A stretch of DNA of 64,000 nucleotides from Lentibacillus juripiscarius JCM 12147. GTDB lineage: Bacteria > Bacillota > Bacilli > Bacillales_D > Amphibacillaceae. This document shows, one piece after another, positions 33,361 to 43,760 of the stretch (position 1 is its first letter; each line of letters opens with the position of its first letter). The position numbers were made by a program, and so were the translations under genes. The stretch covers positions 11,905 to 75,904 of the forward strand of contig BBCA01000010.1 in assembly GCA_001311805.1 (NCBI GenBank), in the 5' to 3' direction. The notes under the pieces are model-generated. The model saw only the letters and a list, made by a program, of their open reading frames with translations, searched no databases and was not told the origin of the DNA.

Positions 33361-33481
33361 TGGAGAAAACAGCGCATACATCAAACAAATCAATTGAATA
33401 TTATAAAGCGCAAAATGAAAAGCTTGAGATGGAAAACGAGGCGTTAGAGGCAAAAATGGTACGAAGAACAATTTCGGCTAA
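33361..33481 (+). pseudogene. IS66 transposase (TnpC) N-terminal fragment
   Basis: MEKTAHTSNKSIEYYKAQNE and LEMENEALEAK match the leucine-zipper-like N-terminus of IS66 transposases. After a one-base break, KWYEEQFRLS follows and the homology stops at the junction with the permease remnant. The DDE catalytic domain is missing. Confidence 0.7.
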
Positions 33482-33595
33482 GCCTACCATGAAAATGAGG
33501 CCATAAACGAGTAAATCTTTAAATGATAGCGTACGTTTTAATTCTTGTTTGTAGCCAAACTTTCCTATCGTCGTACCATTCGTGTTTTCTGACAT
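33481..33595 (-). pseudogene. Amino-acid permease (APC family) N-terminal fragment
   Basis: A good ribosome site (GGAGGAG) precedes the ATG at 33593-33595, and the product reads MSENTNGTTIGKFGYKQELK then RTLSFKDLLVYGLIFMV, typical of the start of APC-type amino-acid/polyamine permeases. It breaks off after 38 codons at the IS66 junction; the rest of the gene is not in the window on the other side of the element. The IS insertion and a later deletion probably removed it. Confidence 0.65.
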
Positions 33596-33599
33596 ACAC

Positions 33600-34534
33600 T
33601 TCTCCTCCTTTGACATTGAAAGTTCGATTACACAACACCATTTCAAGAGGTGAACGTCACCTTGATAAAACAATATGCAGGTCAGTGAGAGAATAGACTT
33701 GCTTTGTTGTCTATTCCAAAGGGGAGCTATACTTCCGACTGTATTGTATCTTCATCCTTGTAAAGATCAACTGAAGGAGTTCAGAAATAGAAATTTCCGT
33801 GCTGCCCCAAACGGTTTAACTAGATTATAGATACGAAGTGTAACTGCTAAACTGAAATAGAAAGTTTCCGCTACATAAAAATGAACACTCCCCGGAATGG
33901 TGGAGATAAAAAGTTGCAGTTTCCGGATCCATGCAGTATCACCATGTTTCGTCACTACTACAATCGAATTGGGGGAAGAAAAAGTGTCATGTCCAAGTTC
34001 AGCATGACACTTTTTCTATATGACAGTCGATTATGGAAAATAAACGGTCATTTATCGGTCCCGTTCCTATCGTAGCCTGGGAACATTTATTACCTTCGAG
34101 TTGTCTGGTTTTGTACCAACGCCCGTTTCAATGACATATTTCCCTAAAATATTGCCCGGGCAATAAGAATGTGAAAAGGTGTCGAAGGTTAAGGTTATTT
34201 TCCTCACATTTAGTAGATCATTTGGGGACTATGATTGACCCAAGCGACTGGAAATCTTGCTGAAGCGAGAACGTCTCGGGCATCATACGATCCTCTTTTG
34301 AATTAATCTTACTTTTTCATCGATATGGCAAAGTGCATTCTAAAGGATGCTATTTAGATTTACCTTAATTATTACAGACATGATATAGGAATTTTGAGAA
34401 AATATGAGTATATGCAGGGATAAAGTTGAAATATGAACGATATAGGCCAAAGCTATCAATAATCACGATTGATAGTTTTAAAAATTATTGGGTAGTATAG
34501 AATGTAAATAGTTTAAGGGGTGGATGCATTTTAT
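33600..34534. other. Long intergenic region without a recognised gene
   Basis: About 930 bp with only short unsupported frames. It includes the promoter side of the truncated permease. A perfect 13-bp hairpin (AAAAAGTGTCATG at 33979-33991 with CATGACACTTTTT at 34003-34015) looks like a bidirectional terminator left from lost genes. The last 100 bp are AT-rich and precede the betaine-type binding protein. Confidence 0.55.
33979..34017. terminator. Orphan bidirectional hairpin terminator
   Basis: AAAAAGTGTCATG and CATGACACTTTTT form a perfect stem with an 11-base loop. No intact gene ends beside it on either strand. Confidence 0.65.
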
Positions 34535-35479
34535 ATGGTAAAAAAAACTTCGTGTAATTAGTTTGGTTGTTGTCATGTTTGCTTTATGCTGTCGGCATGC
34601 GGGAACAGCAACACCCAAAACGAGAATGGAAATGATTCTGCAAATAACAATAAAAATGAAGATACAATTGAGCTTGGCCAGGAAGAGCTGTCATTGCCCT
34701 ATGTTTCTTGGGCATCTACTGTTGCGAGTGTTAATGTTGTCAAAGCCGTACTTGAAGACGTAGGATATGAGATAAACGCACAACAGGTGGAGGCGGGCGC
34801 CATGTTTTCAGGGCTTGCCAGTGGATCTGGGGATTTTTCAGTAGGTGCTGTGACACTGCCAAATACACATGCTGATTACTGGGATGAATTTGGCGATCAG
34901 ATTGATGATATCGGTGTAACAATGGAAGAAAGTGTTACCATGGGCTTGACTGTACCTTCCTATGTCAATATTGATTCCATTGAAGATATGGCGGAGAACA
35001 AGAATAATATTGGGGATAATACTGATTGGACCATTGTCGGAATCGACCCTGGTGCAGGCGAAATGAAAATTACAGAAAATGACGTGATGCCGGGATACGG
35101 ACTTGATGAGTGGACATTGCAAAGCAGCTCCGGTCCGGCCATGACTGCTGCATTAAAAAGAGCTATAGAATCAAAAGAACCTGTCATTGTGACGCTTTGG
35201 GAGCCGCACTGGGCGTTCATCGAATGGGATCTGAAATATCTGGAAGATCCCGAAAATTATTACGGCGAACCGGATAGTATACATGCGGTTGCCCGAGAAA
35301 AATTGAAAGAAGATGCGCCTGCTGCATATAAGATTCTGGAGCAATTTCAATGGGAATCTGAGGATATGGGCGAAGTGATGAGTATGATTCATAATGGAAT
35401 GGATCCTGAAAAAGCTGGAGAAAAATGGGTCAATGATAACCAGGATAAGGTGGAGACATGGACGGAGGGTGTGAAGTAA
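34535..35479 (+). CDS. Glycine betaine/proline-type ABC transporter substrate-binding lipoprotein (OpuAC-like), orphan
   Basis: This extracellular lipoprotein would bind a quaternary ammonium compound for ABC import. ATG 34535 follows AAGGGGTGG. A signal sequence of the form MVKKLRVISLVVVMFAL and lipobox LSAC become visible once an extra A in an eight-A run near 34538 and an indel near 34588 are allowed for. The mature domain has LPYVSWASTVASVNVVKAVL, GASGSGDFSV-like text (LASGSGDFSVGA), ITENDVMPGYGLDEW and IVTLWEPHWAFIEWDLKYL, with Trp residues typical of betaine cages. No ATPase or permease gene adjoins it, so it may feed a transporter encoded elsewhere. Confidence 0.82.
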
Positions 35480-35704
35480 TAACCTTTCCTGTTATCAGGA
35501 CGAACGATTCAACTTTATTCGTGTGGTAGGATATTAGGCCAGACCCTGTAATACTTTAGTGTGTGCCAGAAAGCTACGGAAAGAGCTTGCAGCGAAACGC
35601 AAAATGAAAGTGTATTTACTCTTGCCAACAGAATTGTGAATTCCTTCTTTTTCGTTCTGTACATAGGCAATACAAGGTACATTAAAGTCGACATATTCAA
35701 TCTC

Positions 35705-35756
35705 AAACAAATGGCAACCGCACCATCCAAATGAGGGTTGTTGCCATTTGTTTAAG
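35705..35756. terminator. Bidirectional hairpin terminator
   Basis: AAACAAATGGCAAC and GTTGCCATTTGTTT are exact complements around a 21-base loop, between the plus-strand binding protein and the convergent dehydrogenase gene. Confidence 0.8.
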
Positions 35757-35780
35757 GAGACTTTGCAATTGAGTTACTAT

Positions 35781-36903
35781 TTACATTTTCACTACGAGTC
35801 GTGCAACGTCTCCATTCTGTAGTCTGTCGAACCCTTCATTGATTTCATCCAACGTAAGTGTATCGGATAGAAGCTGATCGACAGGTAACCTTCCTTGCTT
35901 AAATAGCTCGACGAAATGTGGAATATCCCGCGAAGGAACACAACTTCCAACGTAAGATCCTTTTACAGTCCGTTCTTCTGCTGCAAGGGTCACTTGCGGA
36001 AATGAAAATTTATGTTCTGGATGTGGTAGTCCCGTTGTGACAGTAGTGCCTCCCCGTTTTGTAATTTGATAAGCAACTTCCATTGCAGGAACAGCTCCGG
36101 CAGTTTCAAACACATAGTTGAGCCCTCCACCGGTTGCTGATTTTATTTGATCCACCACGTCCGAATCACTGGAATCATATACAGCGGTCGCCCCTAACTG
36201 TTTGGCTATATCAAACTTATCCGGGTTGATATCGAGGGCGATAACTTCCCGTGCGCCGGCAAGTTTTGCTCCGATCACTGCGTTTAGACCGATACCACCA
36301 AGACCAACAACAGCTACACTGCTTCCAGGCATCACTTGGGCAGTATTAATGACCGCACCGACCCCGGTAATAACCGCACACCCGAATACTGCGATTTGCT
36401 CAAATGGAATTTCCGGATCAACTTTTACAATCGATTCGTGGAAACAACCGCATATTCCGCAAATCCTGAAACACCTAAGTGATGATTAATTTTTCCCTGC
36501 TCTGAATTGAGTCTCCTGCCTCCATTTAGCATCTCACCATCATTGTTCGATTTGGCTCCACGCTCGCATAATGCAGGACGGCCTTCTTTGCAGGGGAGAC
36601 ATTGTCCACAACTTGGGATAAAGGTGCATACGACGTGATCTCCTTTTTCAAAGTCCGTCACCCCTTTTCCGACTTGGACGATTTCTCCTGTTGCCTCATG
36701 TCCTAAAGCCATCGGTGTTGGTCTAGGACGGCTCCCATTGATTACCGAAAGATCGGAGTGACATAGGCCAACCGCTCCTATCTGTATTAATACTTCATCT
36801 TGCTTTGGCTCATCCAATTCCACGTTTCAATCTTTAATGGTTTGCTTTCAGCATATGGTGTTGGTAAACCCATTTCATGTAAAACAGCTACTCGTGTTTT
36901 CAC
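35781..36903 (-). CDS. Zinc-dependent alcohol dehydrogenase (MDR superfamily)
   Basis: This NAD(P)-dependent oxidoreductase acts on an alcohol or aldehyde. It begins at GTG 36903 after AAAGGAGTGAGAAT. The catalytic zinc site is in GAVGLCHSDLSV and GHEATGEIVQVG. The structural zinc Cys cluster is in CTFIPSCGQCLPCKEGRPALC. The Rossmann motif is VAVVGLGGIGLNAVIGAK and the cofactor Asp sits in VIALDINPDKF. The size (about 370 residues) matches class III-like enzymes. Frame breaks lie near 36820 and 36430. The start overlaps the end region of the lactonase-like gene upstream on the same strand, so the two are one operon, suggesting lactone opening coupled to oxidation. Confidence 0.83.
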
Positions 36904-36924
36904 ATTCTCACTCCTTTGCCGTCA

Positions 36925-37772
36925 TTACTCATAATATCCTTCCGTGGATTTTCTGAATGAGTTAAATTGTTCACTATCATGTCCAAACCAAATTTCTGCA
37001 TTGGTTTCTTTCGCCAGGCGTTTGATTCGTTCAGCAGATTTTGCCCAACCAATTGAATCATATATAATACCGGGCGCTTCAGCGGAGGCCCAATACTCTC
37101 AGCGGTATAAATAGCATCAGAAGCTAAAATGATGGAGCCAAGTTCTGATAATTCGACCTGTAGGCCGATCATCCCCCAAGCGTGTCCACTTCCAAAGTTA
37201 AGTATTTTCACACCATCTACCAATTCTATATTATCTTCGTAAGGTTTAATCGTTTGCCATGTTAGATTGTTTTTAATCCATGCATCAATATCCGCCCAGA
37301 TATAAGCCCCACTCTTCTGATTTCTTGCATATGTTTGCATGGTTCCGTTCAATTCATCTTCATGAACAATAACTGTGGCATTGGTGAAATATTCAAGGCA
37401 ACCTGCATGGTCTAAATGTAGATGGGAGGCAACTACGTAATCGACATCTTTTGGATCGACATTTATTTGTTCCAGACGATTATACAAATAACATTCCTCA
37501 CTAGCTGTGTATGGAAATGCTTTTTGTGTTTGTTCAATCCAGCGTCCTTCTGATCCCATTGCATTTGGGTTGCACGCTGTATCAAAAAGAATTTTTCCTT
37601 CCGGATGATCAATAAACACCGTATAAATTGGAAATTCTACCATTTCGTTAGGAGCATTAGGGTTATCAATTGTAGCTTGATTAGAAGTTGCGATCATTAA
37701 ATTTTTATCCATCTTCATTCGCCCATTATCCAGCACGTAAAGCTTAGGCCTTTCTTTCTTTACATTTGCCAC
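36925..37772 (-). CDS. Metallo-beta-lactamase-fold lactonase, AHL-lactonase-like
   Basis: This resembles N-acyl-homoserine-lactonases of the AiiA/AttM type, which open lactone rings with a dinuclear metal site. The metal motif is VVASHLHLDHAGCLEYF (HxHxDH). MVEFPIYTVFIDHPEGKILFDTACNP lies before it, and LNFGSGHAWGMIGLQVEL and IILASDAIYT supply further metal ligands. Near 37075 a one-base break switches to the real C-terminus (RLAKETNAEIWFGHDSEQF), ending TAA at 36925. It overlaps no other gene and precedes the alcohol dehydrogenase. Physiological substrate uncertain; quorum quenching is possible but lactone catabolism fits the context better. Confidence 0.8.
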
Positions 37773-38410
37773 ATTAATTTCCTCCCTTGATAATTGAAAA
37801 CGTTTCTAAAGCCAACTAGAAAATGTAAATATACTTCAATAATTTTGATTTATGGTTAACTTTATGCGCTTTCGTACAAGGTTATGTTTAACGTCTGAAA
37901 TAATAAAAAAATATTGATTCTTGGGTAATTTCATGTTATCCCTCCTTGTAAAGCCCTTGAGGAAAAAACTCTTTTTAATGGACAGAAACCGATAAGCATT
38001 CGATTTGACTCAAGCGGGCTTAATGGAGGATATGTATATTTTGTACGTGAGTCAGGCAGCTGCTTAATTAAATAGGAAAGGCTAAAGACCCGGAGCAGCG
38101 CATGAGTAATGACTTCGGTACACTCATGCCCTATGATTTTGAAAGTAGAATATCCTGAAGGTTAATTAAAAAAGTAGAATAGTAAACTTTAATTTAACCG
38201 AATAAGTTAATTTTAAGTCAGAATAATTAAAATAGATTGACATTTGTTGGTGGTAATGTTAGGTTCATAGTAAGCTTTTGAAATTGCCTGCACATAATAC
38301 CTATCACAACTTACTAATTTTATAGAGAGAAAAACGCAGAAAATGCAGAAGGCCGGTTTTATTGCTATCTTCGGGCAAGTCGCCTATTGAAGATAAATAA
38401 TAGTTAAGGA
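37773..38410. other. Divergent regulatory region between lactonase and amidase operons
   Basis: About 640 bp, AT-rich, with no supported gene. It must hold the promoters of the minus-strand lactonase-dehydrogenase operon and the plus-strand amidase operon. A weak GG-N10-GC pair near 38271 is not convincing as a sigma-54 promoter. Confidence 0.5.
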
Positions 38411-38419
38411 GTGGTTTGT

Positions 38420-38602
38420 TTGTCTCTTTCAGTTAAACAATTGCTGGAGAACAAAGGAATAAAACCAAGAGAGGAACATCTGGACATTTTAGAAAATCGG
38501 TGGGAAGGGATGCAGTCTCTGCGAGGGAATTTGGAAAACGCAAACATAGATGATGCAAACATGAGCTTGCGTAACATACCTGGAGGTGATCATGTTGAGT
38601 AA
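38420..38602 (+). CDS. Small protein translationally coupled to an amidase
   Basis: A 60-residue protein of unknown structure, mostly helical and acidic (SVKQLLENKGIKPREEHLDI, RWEGMQSLRGNL), ends in DDANMSLRNIPGGDHVE. AAGGAG precedes TTG 38420; GTG 38411 is an alternative. Its stop overlaps the amidase start codon region, so the two are co-translated. The arrangement recalls AtzG, a small partner that stabilises the amidase AtzE, but I cannot show homology. I would treat it as a predicted amidase partner. Confidence 0.6.
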   Translation: MSLSVKQLLENKGIKPREEHLDILENRWEGMQSLRGNLENANIDDANMSLRNIPGGDHVE

Positions 38603-40012
38603 GGAATTGGCGTCAAAATCAGTTGAAGAGTTGGCTCCACTTATTGAGAACAAATCGGTTTCTCCGGTAGAGATTACAGAAGCAGTGCTCGATCAGGCGG
38701 TAGCAACGCAGGAAACGGTTAATTCATACATGGAAATATACAGGGAAGATGCACTGGAAGAAGCGGAAAAAGCGGAAACGGAAATTAGCAATGGGATTTA
38801 TCGCGGCATGTATCATGGTATCCCAATGGCTATCAAAGATATTATTTACATGAAAGATAAGGTAACGACCATGTCTTCCAAAATCCATAAAGATTTTGTA
38901 TCTGATTATGATGCGACAGTCGTTTCCAAATTAAGAGAGGCAGGCGTGTTTTTACTGGTAAATTGAGCTTGCATGAGTATGCCTGGGGTATAACAAACAA
39001 CAATCCGCATTATGGTCCTGTGCGAAATCCGTGGAATTTGGATAAAATACCGGGAGGATCAAGCGGTGGTTCAGGGGCGGCTCTTGCTGCTGATGCAACC
39101 GTTGCTTCACTGGGGACGGATACTGCTGGCTCCATTCGAATTCCCTCGTCTGCCTGTGGAACTGTCGGCTTAAAACAGACTTACGGACGAGTTAGTAAAC
39201 ATGGCGTTTACCCGTTAGCATGGACGCTTGACCATGTTGGGCCAATGACGAAAACGGTCAAAGATGCAGCAGGTTTATTGCAGATTATTGCCGGGTTTGA
39301 TAAGAATGATCCAACGACTGTAAATGTTCCTGTCGATAATTATATGGAACAGATTACCGGTGATGTGAAGGATCTTGTCATTGGCGTTAATGAAGACTAT
39401 TTCTTCAATCGTGTAGATTCCGGTATTGAAAAACTTGTTCGTGACGGCATTCAGAAACTTGTCGATCAGGGTGCGAAAGTGCAGGAAGTTAAAATACCTG
39501 CATTGCAATATGCCGAATGGGCAGAGCTTATCACATCACTATCAGAAGCATCGACAATTCATCACAGTGATTTGCAGACGAGGCCACAAGACTTTGGAAA
39601 TGACATTCGTATGCTGTTTGAATTAGGTGAGCTTCCTTCAGCTGTGGATTACTTGCAGGCTCAGCAGGTGAGACGGCAGTTAAAGCAGGATTTCCAGAAA
39701 GCCTTCGAGCAAGTGGATGTACTCATGGCGCCAACGTTACCAGTGCTTCCAAATGATATTGGTGACGACTTTGCTGACTTAAATGGCGAAAAAGTAGACT
39801 TGATTGATAACATTATTCGCTTTATGGGACCAGAAAACTTAACCGGACTCCCAGCTCTTTCTGTCCCATGCGGATTCAGTAAAGGGCTCCCGGTAGGAAT
39901 GCAAATTATTGGCCCTGCATTTAAAGAGGGAAGAATCCTGAATGCCGGCTACGCATTTGAAAAAACCAATCCGATGCAAGGAAAAAGACCAGGTATATTG
40001 GAAAAGGTTTAA
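38592..40012 (+). CDS. Amidase signature family hydrolase
   Basis: This serine amidase (AS family, as in GatA and aryl or aliphatic amidases) has the Ser-cisSer-Lys triad. The Lys is in GIPMAIKDIIYMKD, and the Ser-rich motif is PGGSSGGSGAALAADATVASL followed by GTDTAGSIRIPSSACGTVGLK. ATG 38592 has a strong GGAGGTGAT. A one-base break near 38960 splits it; together the parts give about 473 residues, a normal length. It follows a coupled small protein and ends at a terminator. No gatB or gatC lies nearby, so a catabolic role is more likely than tRNA amidation. Confidence 0.87.
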
Positions 40013-40020
40013 AAATGTTC

Positions 40021-40061
40021 AATAACCCACCAGGCATCTTAACTATGGTGGGTTATTTTTT
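40021..40061 (+). terminator. Rho-independent terminator of the amidase operon
   Basis: AATAACCCACC and GGTGGGTTATT pair exactly around a 15-base loop, then TTTT. Confidence 0.85.
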
Positions 40062-40310
40062 AGGGGAATTGGGGGGATCATTTCCAGAGTAAATGATTGC
40101 GGAGGAAGTATTATAACTCAACATTGGGATGGTCTGATGTACGACATTCTTGCGTGTTGACTTTTCGTTATTTAACATCTCCTTTATTCGTGTCTAAAAT
40201 CTTGTTCCATTATAGAAATAAGATTATGATTTATCTCAATGCCGGATGTAAATGCAATAAACAGATGAACTTCACCAGCTTGATTTATTTTTATTTATAA
40301 GCAGGTGGAA

Positions 40311-40340
40311 AGGTTTGTACAATCCATAAGGTACAAACCT
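40311..40340 (-). terminator. Hairpin after the CobW-type gene
   Basis: AGGTTTGTAC and GTACAAACCT are exact complements around a 10-base loop, just past the minus-strand stop at 40359. The T-tract is weak. Nothing else is recognisable between 40062 and 40358. Confidence 0.55.
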
Positions 40341-40358
40341 CATTCCAGACCCAGACCT

Positions 40359-41357
40359 TCATACACTTTCTTGGTACTCCATGAGCTCTACGTCACTTCC
40401 AATATAACGTTGAAAGGTTTCCAGAGAACGGAGGATGGCCATGGGATCAAGATTTCTTACAATGAACACTAAAAACGATTGGGATACGTCTTCCGGCCAA
40501 TTATCCAAATGTTCTGGTGGATGGATAATATGTTGTACCCCATTCAGATTGGTGGGAGCTTCCTCGCCAACATCCAATATTCCCTTAACCCTTAACACAT
40601 TCTCGCCGTGTGTATGCAGAAGAAGGCTCAACCATAGCGTAAACGCGGTCCAGTCCAGTACTGATGAAAAAGAAAAAGAAATGGATTGTACTTGTGAAGA
40701 CACCCCTTTAAAGTATTGGCGTTCAGGCAAACTATGAACAGTGGGCTCAGCAGAACTTTTTTGAAGGACATTTGGATCCACGATGCCATTTAATGCCGTA
40801 TATATCTGGGCTGATGGATTTATCCCCTTTATTTGCTTCATAACCATTTCTTTCGTATCATCTGTCACTAAATCACTTTTGGTCAGGATTAAATGGTCCG
40901 ATACACTAACTTGCTTAACAAATTCAGGACTTTTTTCAAATTGCAGTTGTGCATTATCAGTATCGACTGTCGTGATAACTAGTTCAACATCAAAGTGATT
41001 TTGCAGCATTGGGTTATTGAGGATGGTATAAACGATTGGTGCTGGGTCGGCAAGCCCTGTTGTTTCGATCATGATGCGTTCATAACCTTCTTCCAGTTGT
41101 TCATGTTCAAATAGTAGTTCTTTCAGTTCCTGCTCCAGATCATCACGGGAATTACAACACATACACCCTGAGTTTATGAGTGATATTTTTTCCTGAGATT
41201 CTCTTAGCAAATGGTGGTCTAGTCCCGCTTTGCCAAATTCGTTAACAATCACAGCAGTCCTTTTGTTATCAATCTGTTGTAAAAGATAGTTTAAAACGGT
41301 TGTCTTTCCGCTCCCTAAACATCCGGTGACAATAGTAATTGGAATTTTTTGTCCCAT
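40359..41357 (-). CDS. CobW/YjiA-type G3E GTPase (metallochaperone family)
   Basis: An intact gene of 332 residues. G3E GTPases deliver metal ions, often zinc, to target enzymes. The P-loop is TGCLGSGKTTVLNYLLQQ, the metal-binding CxCC motif is NSGCMCCNSRDDL, and IMIETTGLADPAPIVYT is the switch region. LILTKSDLV supplies the NKxD-like motif in the variant TKSD, and FKGVSSQVQSISFSF begins the C-terminal CobW domain. It is last in the minus-strand cluster with the CxxC protein, deacetylase and asparaginase. Two of those look metal-dependent, so it may load metal into the deacetylase. Confidence 0.87.
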   Translation of the reverse strand: MGQKIPITIVTGCLGSGKTTVLNYLLQQIDNKRTAVIVNEFGKAGLDHHLLRESQEKISLINSGCMCCNSRDDLEQELKELLFEHEQLEEGYERIMIETTGLADPAPIVYTILNNPMLQNHFDVELVITTVDTDNAQLQFEKSPEFVKQVSVSDHLILTKSDLVTDDTKEMVMKQIKGINPSAQIYTALNGIVDPNVLQKSSAEPTVHSLPERQYFKGVSSQVQSISFSFSSVLDWTAFTLWLSLLLHTHGENVLRVKGILDVGEEAPTNLNGVQHIIHPPEHLDNWPEDVSQSFLVFIVRNLDPMAILRSLETFQRYIGSDVELMEYQESV

Positions 41358-41370
41358 TCTATATGCTCCT

Positions 41371-41692
41371 TCACTTCAACTTTTGGAGTAACGTGTCATC
41401 TAGAGGATCAATCGGTTGACCAGCCATTTCCTTTGCTTGTTTCCAAATCTGTCCTAAATCGTGGATGACAGCCATTTTTCCTTTATTATTCATCATTATA
41501 AACTTACTATTATTCCACTCTTTCAAAGTAATGCCATGAGAACTTAATAGGTCATTGCATATCTTGGTTCTAAGAAGTCTAGAACGTTTTTCGCTCCCTT
41601 TGGAATTGACCGGAGACAACCGTATCAAGCTGTCTCCTTTCCATATCTGTCCAGTGAATTTGTTCGATAAATTCGCCGCAAAGTATGCACAT
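41371..41692 (-). CDS. Small CxxC protein adjoining the CobW-type GTPase
   Basis: The start is ATG 41692 after GGAGTGACATTGTG, giving MCILCGEFIEQIHWTDMER. After a frame break near 41580 it continues RLLRTKICNDLLSSHGITL, then KFIMMNNKGKMAVIHDLGQIW and AGQPIDPLDDTLLQKL. About 107 residues. The MCxLCG start is a likely metal-binding knuckle. I recall small proteins of this shape next to CobW GTPases in other bacteria, but no function is established. It ends 13 bp before the GTPase start, so it may be a metallation partner. Confidence 0.65.
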
Positions 41693-41794
41693 CACAATGT
41701 CACTCCATTTCATAAAAGAACGCCCCAGGAACAGAAGGGTTACGTGTAGATTCACCTGAGGCACTCCATTTATATATTTATTTATTTTGACGGC

Positions 41795-42658
41795 TCAGAA
41801 AGCGTCGGCAATTTCGTTAAATGTCACCCACTTCACACCTTCATGTGAATTAAAATATTCAATAAGACGTTCATGCATTTTTAATACCTGGGGACGGCCG
41901 CTTACGTCGGGATGAATTGTCATAGGAAAAATAGCCCGATCCATATTTTCATACATCCAGTCAAACTGATCCTTCCACAGTTGCTCTATGTCACGAGGGT
42001 TTACAAATCCATGGCTGTTAGGAGATCCCTTAATATACATCATTGGAGGTAAATCATCCAAGTACCAGTTTGCCGGGATTTCTACAAGGGTTGTCTCTGT
42101 TCCTCGTTTTAGTGGTTTCATCCACTCTGCGGCGGTTTTTCCGTAATCAATTTTTGTCCATTCGTCACCAACGCGTACAAAATATGGTGAGAAGTCATTA
42201 TGCATCAAACTATGGTCATATTTAATTCCATGCTTATACAATAATTCGTTGGTAACATTCGAGAACTCCCACCATGGCGCAACGTATCCAGTTGGTTTCT
42301 TTCCTGTTAAATCTTCAATCAGGCTTATCGATTTGAGTAATACATCTTCCTCTTGTTTTGGTGTCATCGCAATGGGATTTTCATGCGAATAACCATGTGC
42401 ACCGACTTCGTGCCCGGCATCAACAACCATCTTCATTTGTTCAGGGAACGTTTCAATTGAATGTCCGGGAATAAACCATGTTGTGGTTAGGTTATATTTT
42501 TTAAATAAATCCAGTAGTCTTGGAGCACCTATTTCACCGGCAAACATTCCTCGGGAAATATCATCTGGGGAATCCTCCCCGCCGTAAGAGCCTAACCAGC
42601 CAGCAACTGCATCAACATCAACACCGTATGCAACAAGAATTTCTTTTTTTGCCATCAT
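41795..42658 (-). CDS. Polysaccharide deacetylase-fold (NodB/PuuE-like) hydrolase
   Basis: An intact gene of 287 residues in the carbohydrate esterase 4 fold. It begins [20 protein letters not shown], where the Asp residues match the metal-binding first motif. [20 protein letters not shown] and [20 protein letters not shown] (HxxxH-type second motif) follow, and later [12 protein letters not shown]. The order and motifs resemble PuuE-type allantoinases and peptidoglycan-deacetylase-like amidohydrolases in the cytoplasm. No signal peptide is seen, so it likely cleaves a small amide rather than wall glycan. It is the second gene of the sigma-54-preceded minus-strand cluster. Confidence 0.82.
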   Translation of the reverse strand: MMAKKEILVAYGVDVDAVAGWLGSYGGEDSPDDISRGMFAGEIGAPRLLDLFKKYNLTTTWFIPGHSIETFPEQMKMVVDAGHEVGAHGYSHENPIAMTPKQEEDVLLKSISLIEDLTGKKPTGYVAPWWEFSNVTNELLYKHGIKYDHSLMHNDFSPYFVRVGDEWTKIDYGKTAAEWMKPLKRGTETTLVEIPANWYLDDLPPMMYIKGSPNSHGFVNPRDIEQLWKDQFDWMYENMDRAIFPMTIHPDVSGRPQVLKMHERLIEYFNSHEGVKWVTFNEIADAF

Positions 42659-42672
42659 AATCCCTCCAGTTT

Positions 42673-43640
42673 TTAAGGTTGACTTACCCTTTCAACATTT
42701 TGTTTCATTTCAGTCCATGATTTGTTAGAAGATAACATCGTACCTAATAAAATACGTGCTTTTTCACCTGATAAATCACCAGCAAACCATGCACCTGCGC
42801 GTTCCAGATCTTTTTCCACCGCCATTTCCATAAACAGGAAGTACTTCACCACGAATACAGCGTGACGTCACAATAACAGGGATACTGTTGTCGACTAAGC
42901 GTTTTACTTCATGGGGAATTGTTTTATGAGCGTTACCGCGGCCAAACGCTTCGATAACGACACCAGAATAGCTATCTGTTATTCTTCTGAATTCTGCACC
43001 ATCCATACCAATACCTAAGCGGACTAAAGCAACGGGTTTTGGGATGGTTGCTTCCAGACTTGCGGAAGGGCTTACATTTTGGCTGGCAATCACTTTCTGA
43101 TTATCTACCCGACCAACTGGCCCCCAACCAGGTGAATCGAATCCTTCCAGTGCGTTCGTGTCTATCTTACGAACATCGCGGGCCGAATAAATAAATCCTG
43201 CGAATACGACCAACGTTCCAAAATCGATAGTTTTTCTGACTGAGCAGCATAAATGGCATCCTGTAAATTTTTGGTACCGTCACTGAATGAATAGGAAGCA
43301 TCGAATTGTGCGCCCGTTAGAATAACTGGTTTTGGTATGAATTAGTGACTAAAGACAAATAAAATGCTGTTTCTTCAATAGTATCCGTTCCATGGGTAAT
43401 GACAACACCTGTAACGTCCGGATTTTTTAAAGCTTTCGTGACATCGTTTGCAATTTTAAATAATGTTGAATAATCGAATGTATAGCTGCCGATTGTCACA
43501 GATGATGTCACCTTCACATTACTTTCGATTCCTAATTGTGTCATCAAATGCTGACCCGAAAGAGTTGCTGATACATCACCGTTTTCATGGGGAAGGGAGG
43601 CAATGGTTCCTCCAGTTGTAATCACCTGTACATGTCCCAA
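42673..43640 (-). CDS. L-asparaginase family amidohydrolase, frameshifted
   Basis: This hydrolyses asparagine or a related amide to the acid and ammonia. The TTG start at 43640 follows GGAAAGGTGGAG. The first catalytic motif is [14 protein letters not shown], and the second is [19 protein letters not shown] with the Thr-Asp pair. The C-terminal part reads [20 protein letters not shown] and [23 protein letters not shown] text, then [15 protein letters not shown]. Frame breaks lie near 43320, 43215 and 42820. It is the first gene of the minus-strand cluster and lies 120 bp from a sigma-54 promoter. No signal peptide is seen. Confidence 0.82.
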
Positions 43641-43760
43641 ACGAATTTACTCCACCTTTCCTGATGGTGACGTTTCATCATATATTAAATATTGTTCGCC
43701 TAATCTAACTTTGAATTTTTTATCCCCCTTTTAGAGCGTATTATTGACTTCATATTTTAT

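Larger units (their letters stand above)
32673..33481 (+). mobile_element. Decayed IS66-family insertion sequence
   Basis: The left end starts GTAAGCGTCAAAT, matching the conserved GTAAGCG terminus of IS66 elements. Inside, in order, are tnpA, tnpB and the first codons of tnpC. Most of tnpC and the right inverted repeat are absent: tnpC text stops at about 33481, where permease-like sequence begins. Internal loss is also visible at about 33210-33250 in tnpB. The element is therefore immobile. Confidence 0.8.

Noticed and set aside
35515..35730. Minus-strand frame of 71 codons after the betaine-type binding protein
   Set aside because: It runs through the terminator hairpin at 35705-35756 and shows no domain or ribosome site.
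38265..38290. Possible sigma-54 promoter before the amidase operon (AGG-N10-GCT)
   Set aside because: Only the GG and GC spacing fits; neither the TGGCAC nor the TTGC box is present.
38592..40012. GatA subunit of the tRNA amidotransferase
   Set aside because: No gatB or gatC nearby, and the coupled small protein plus the catabolic context favour a stand-alone amidase.
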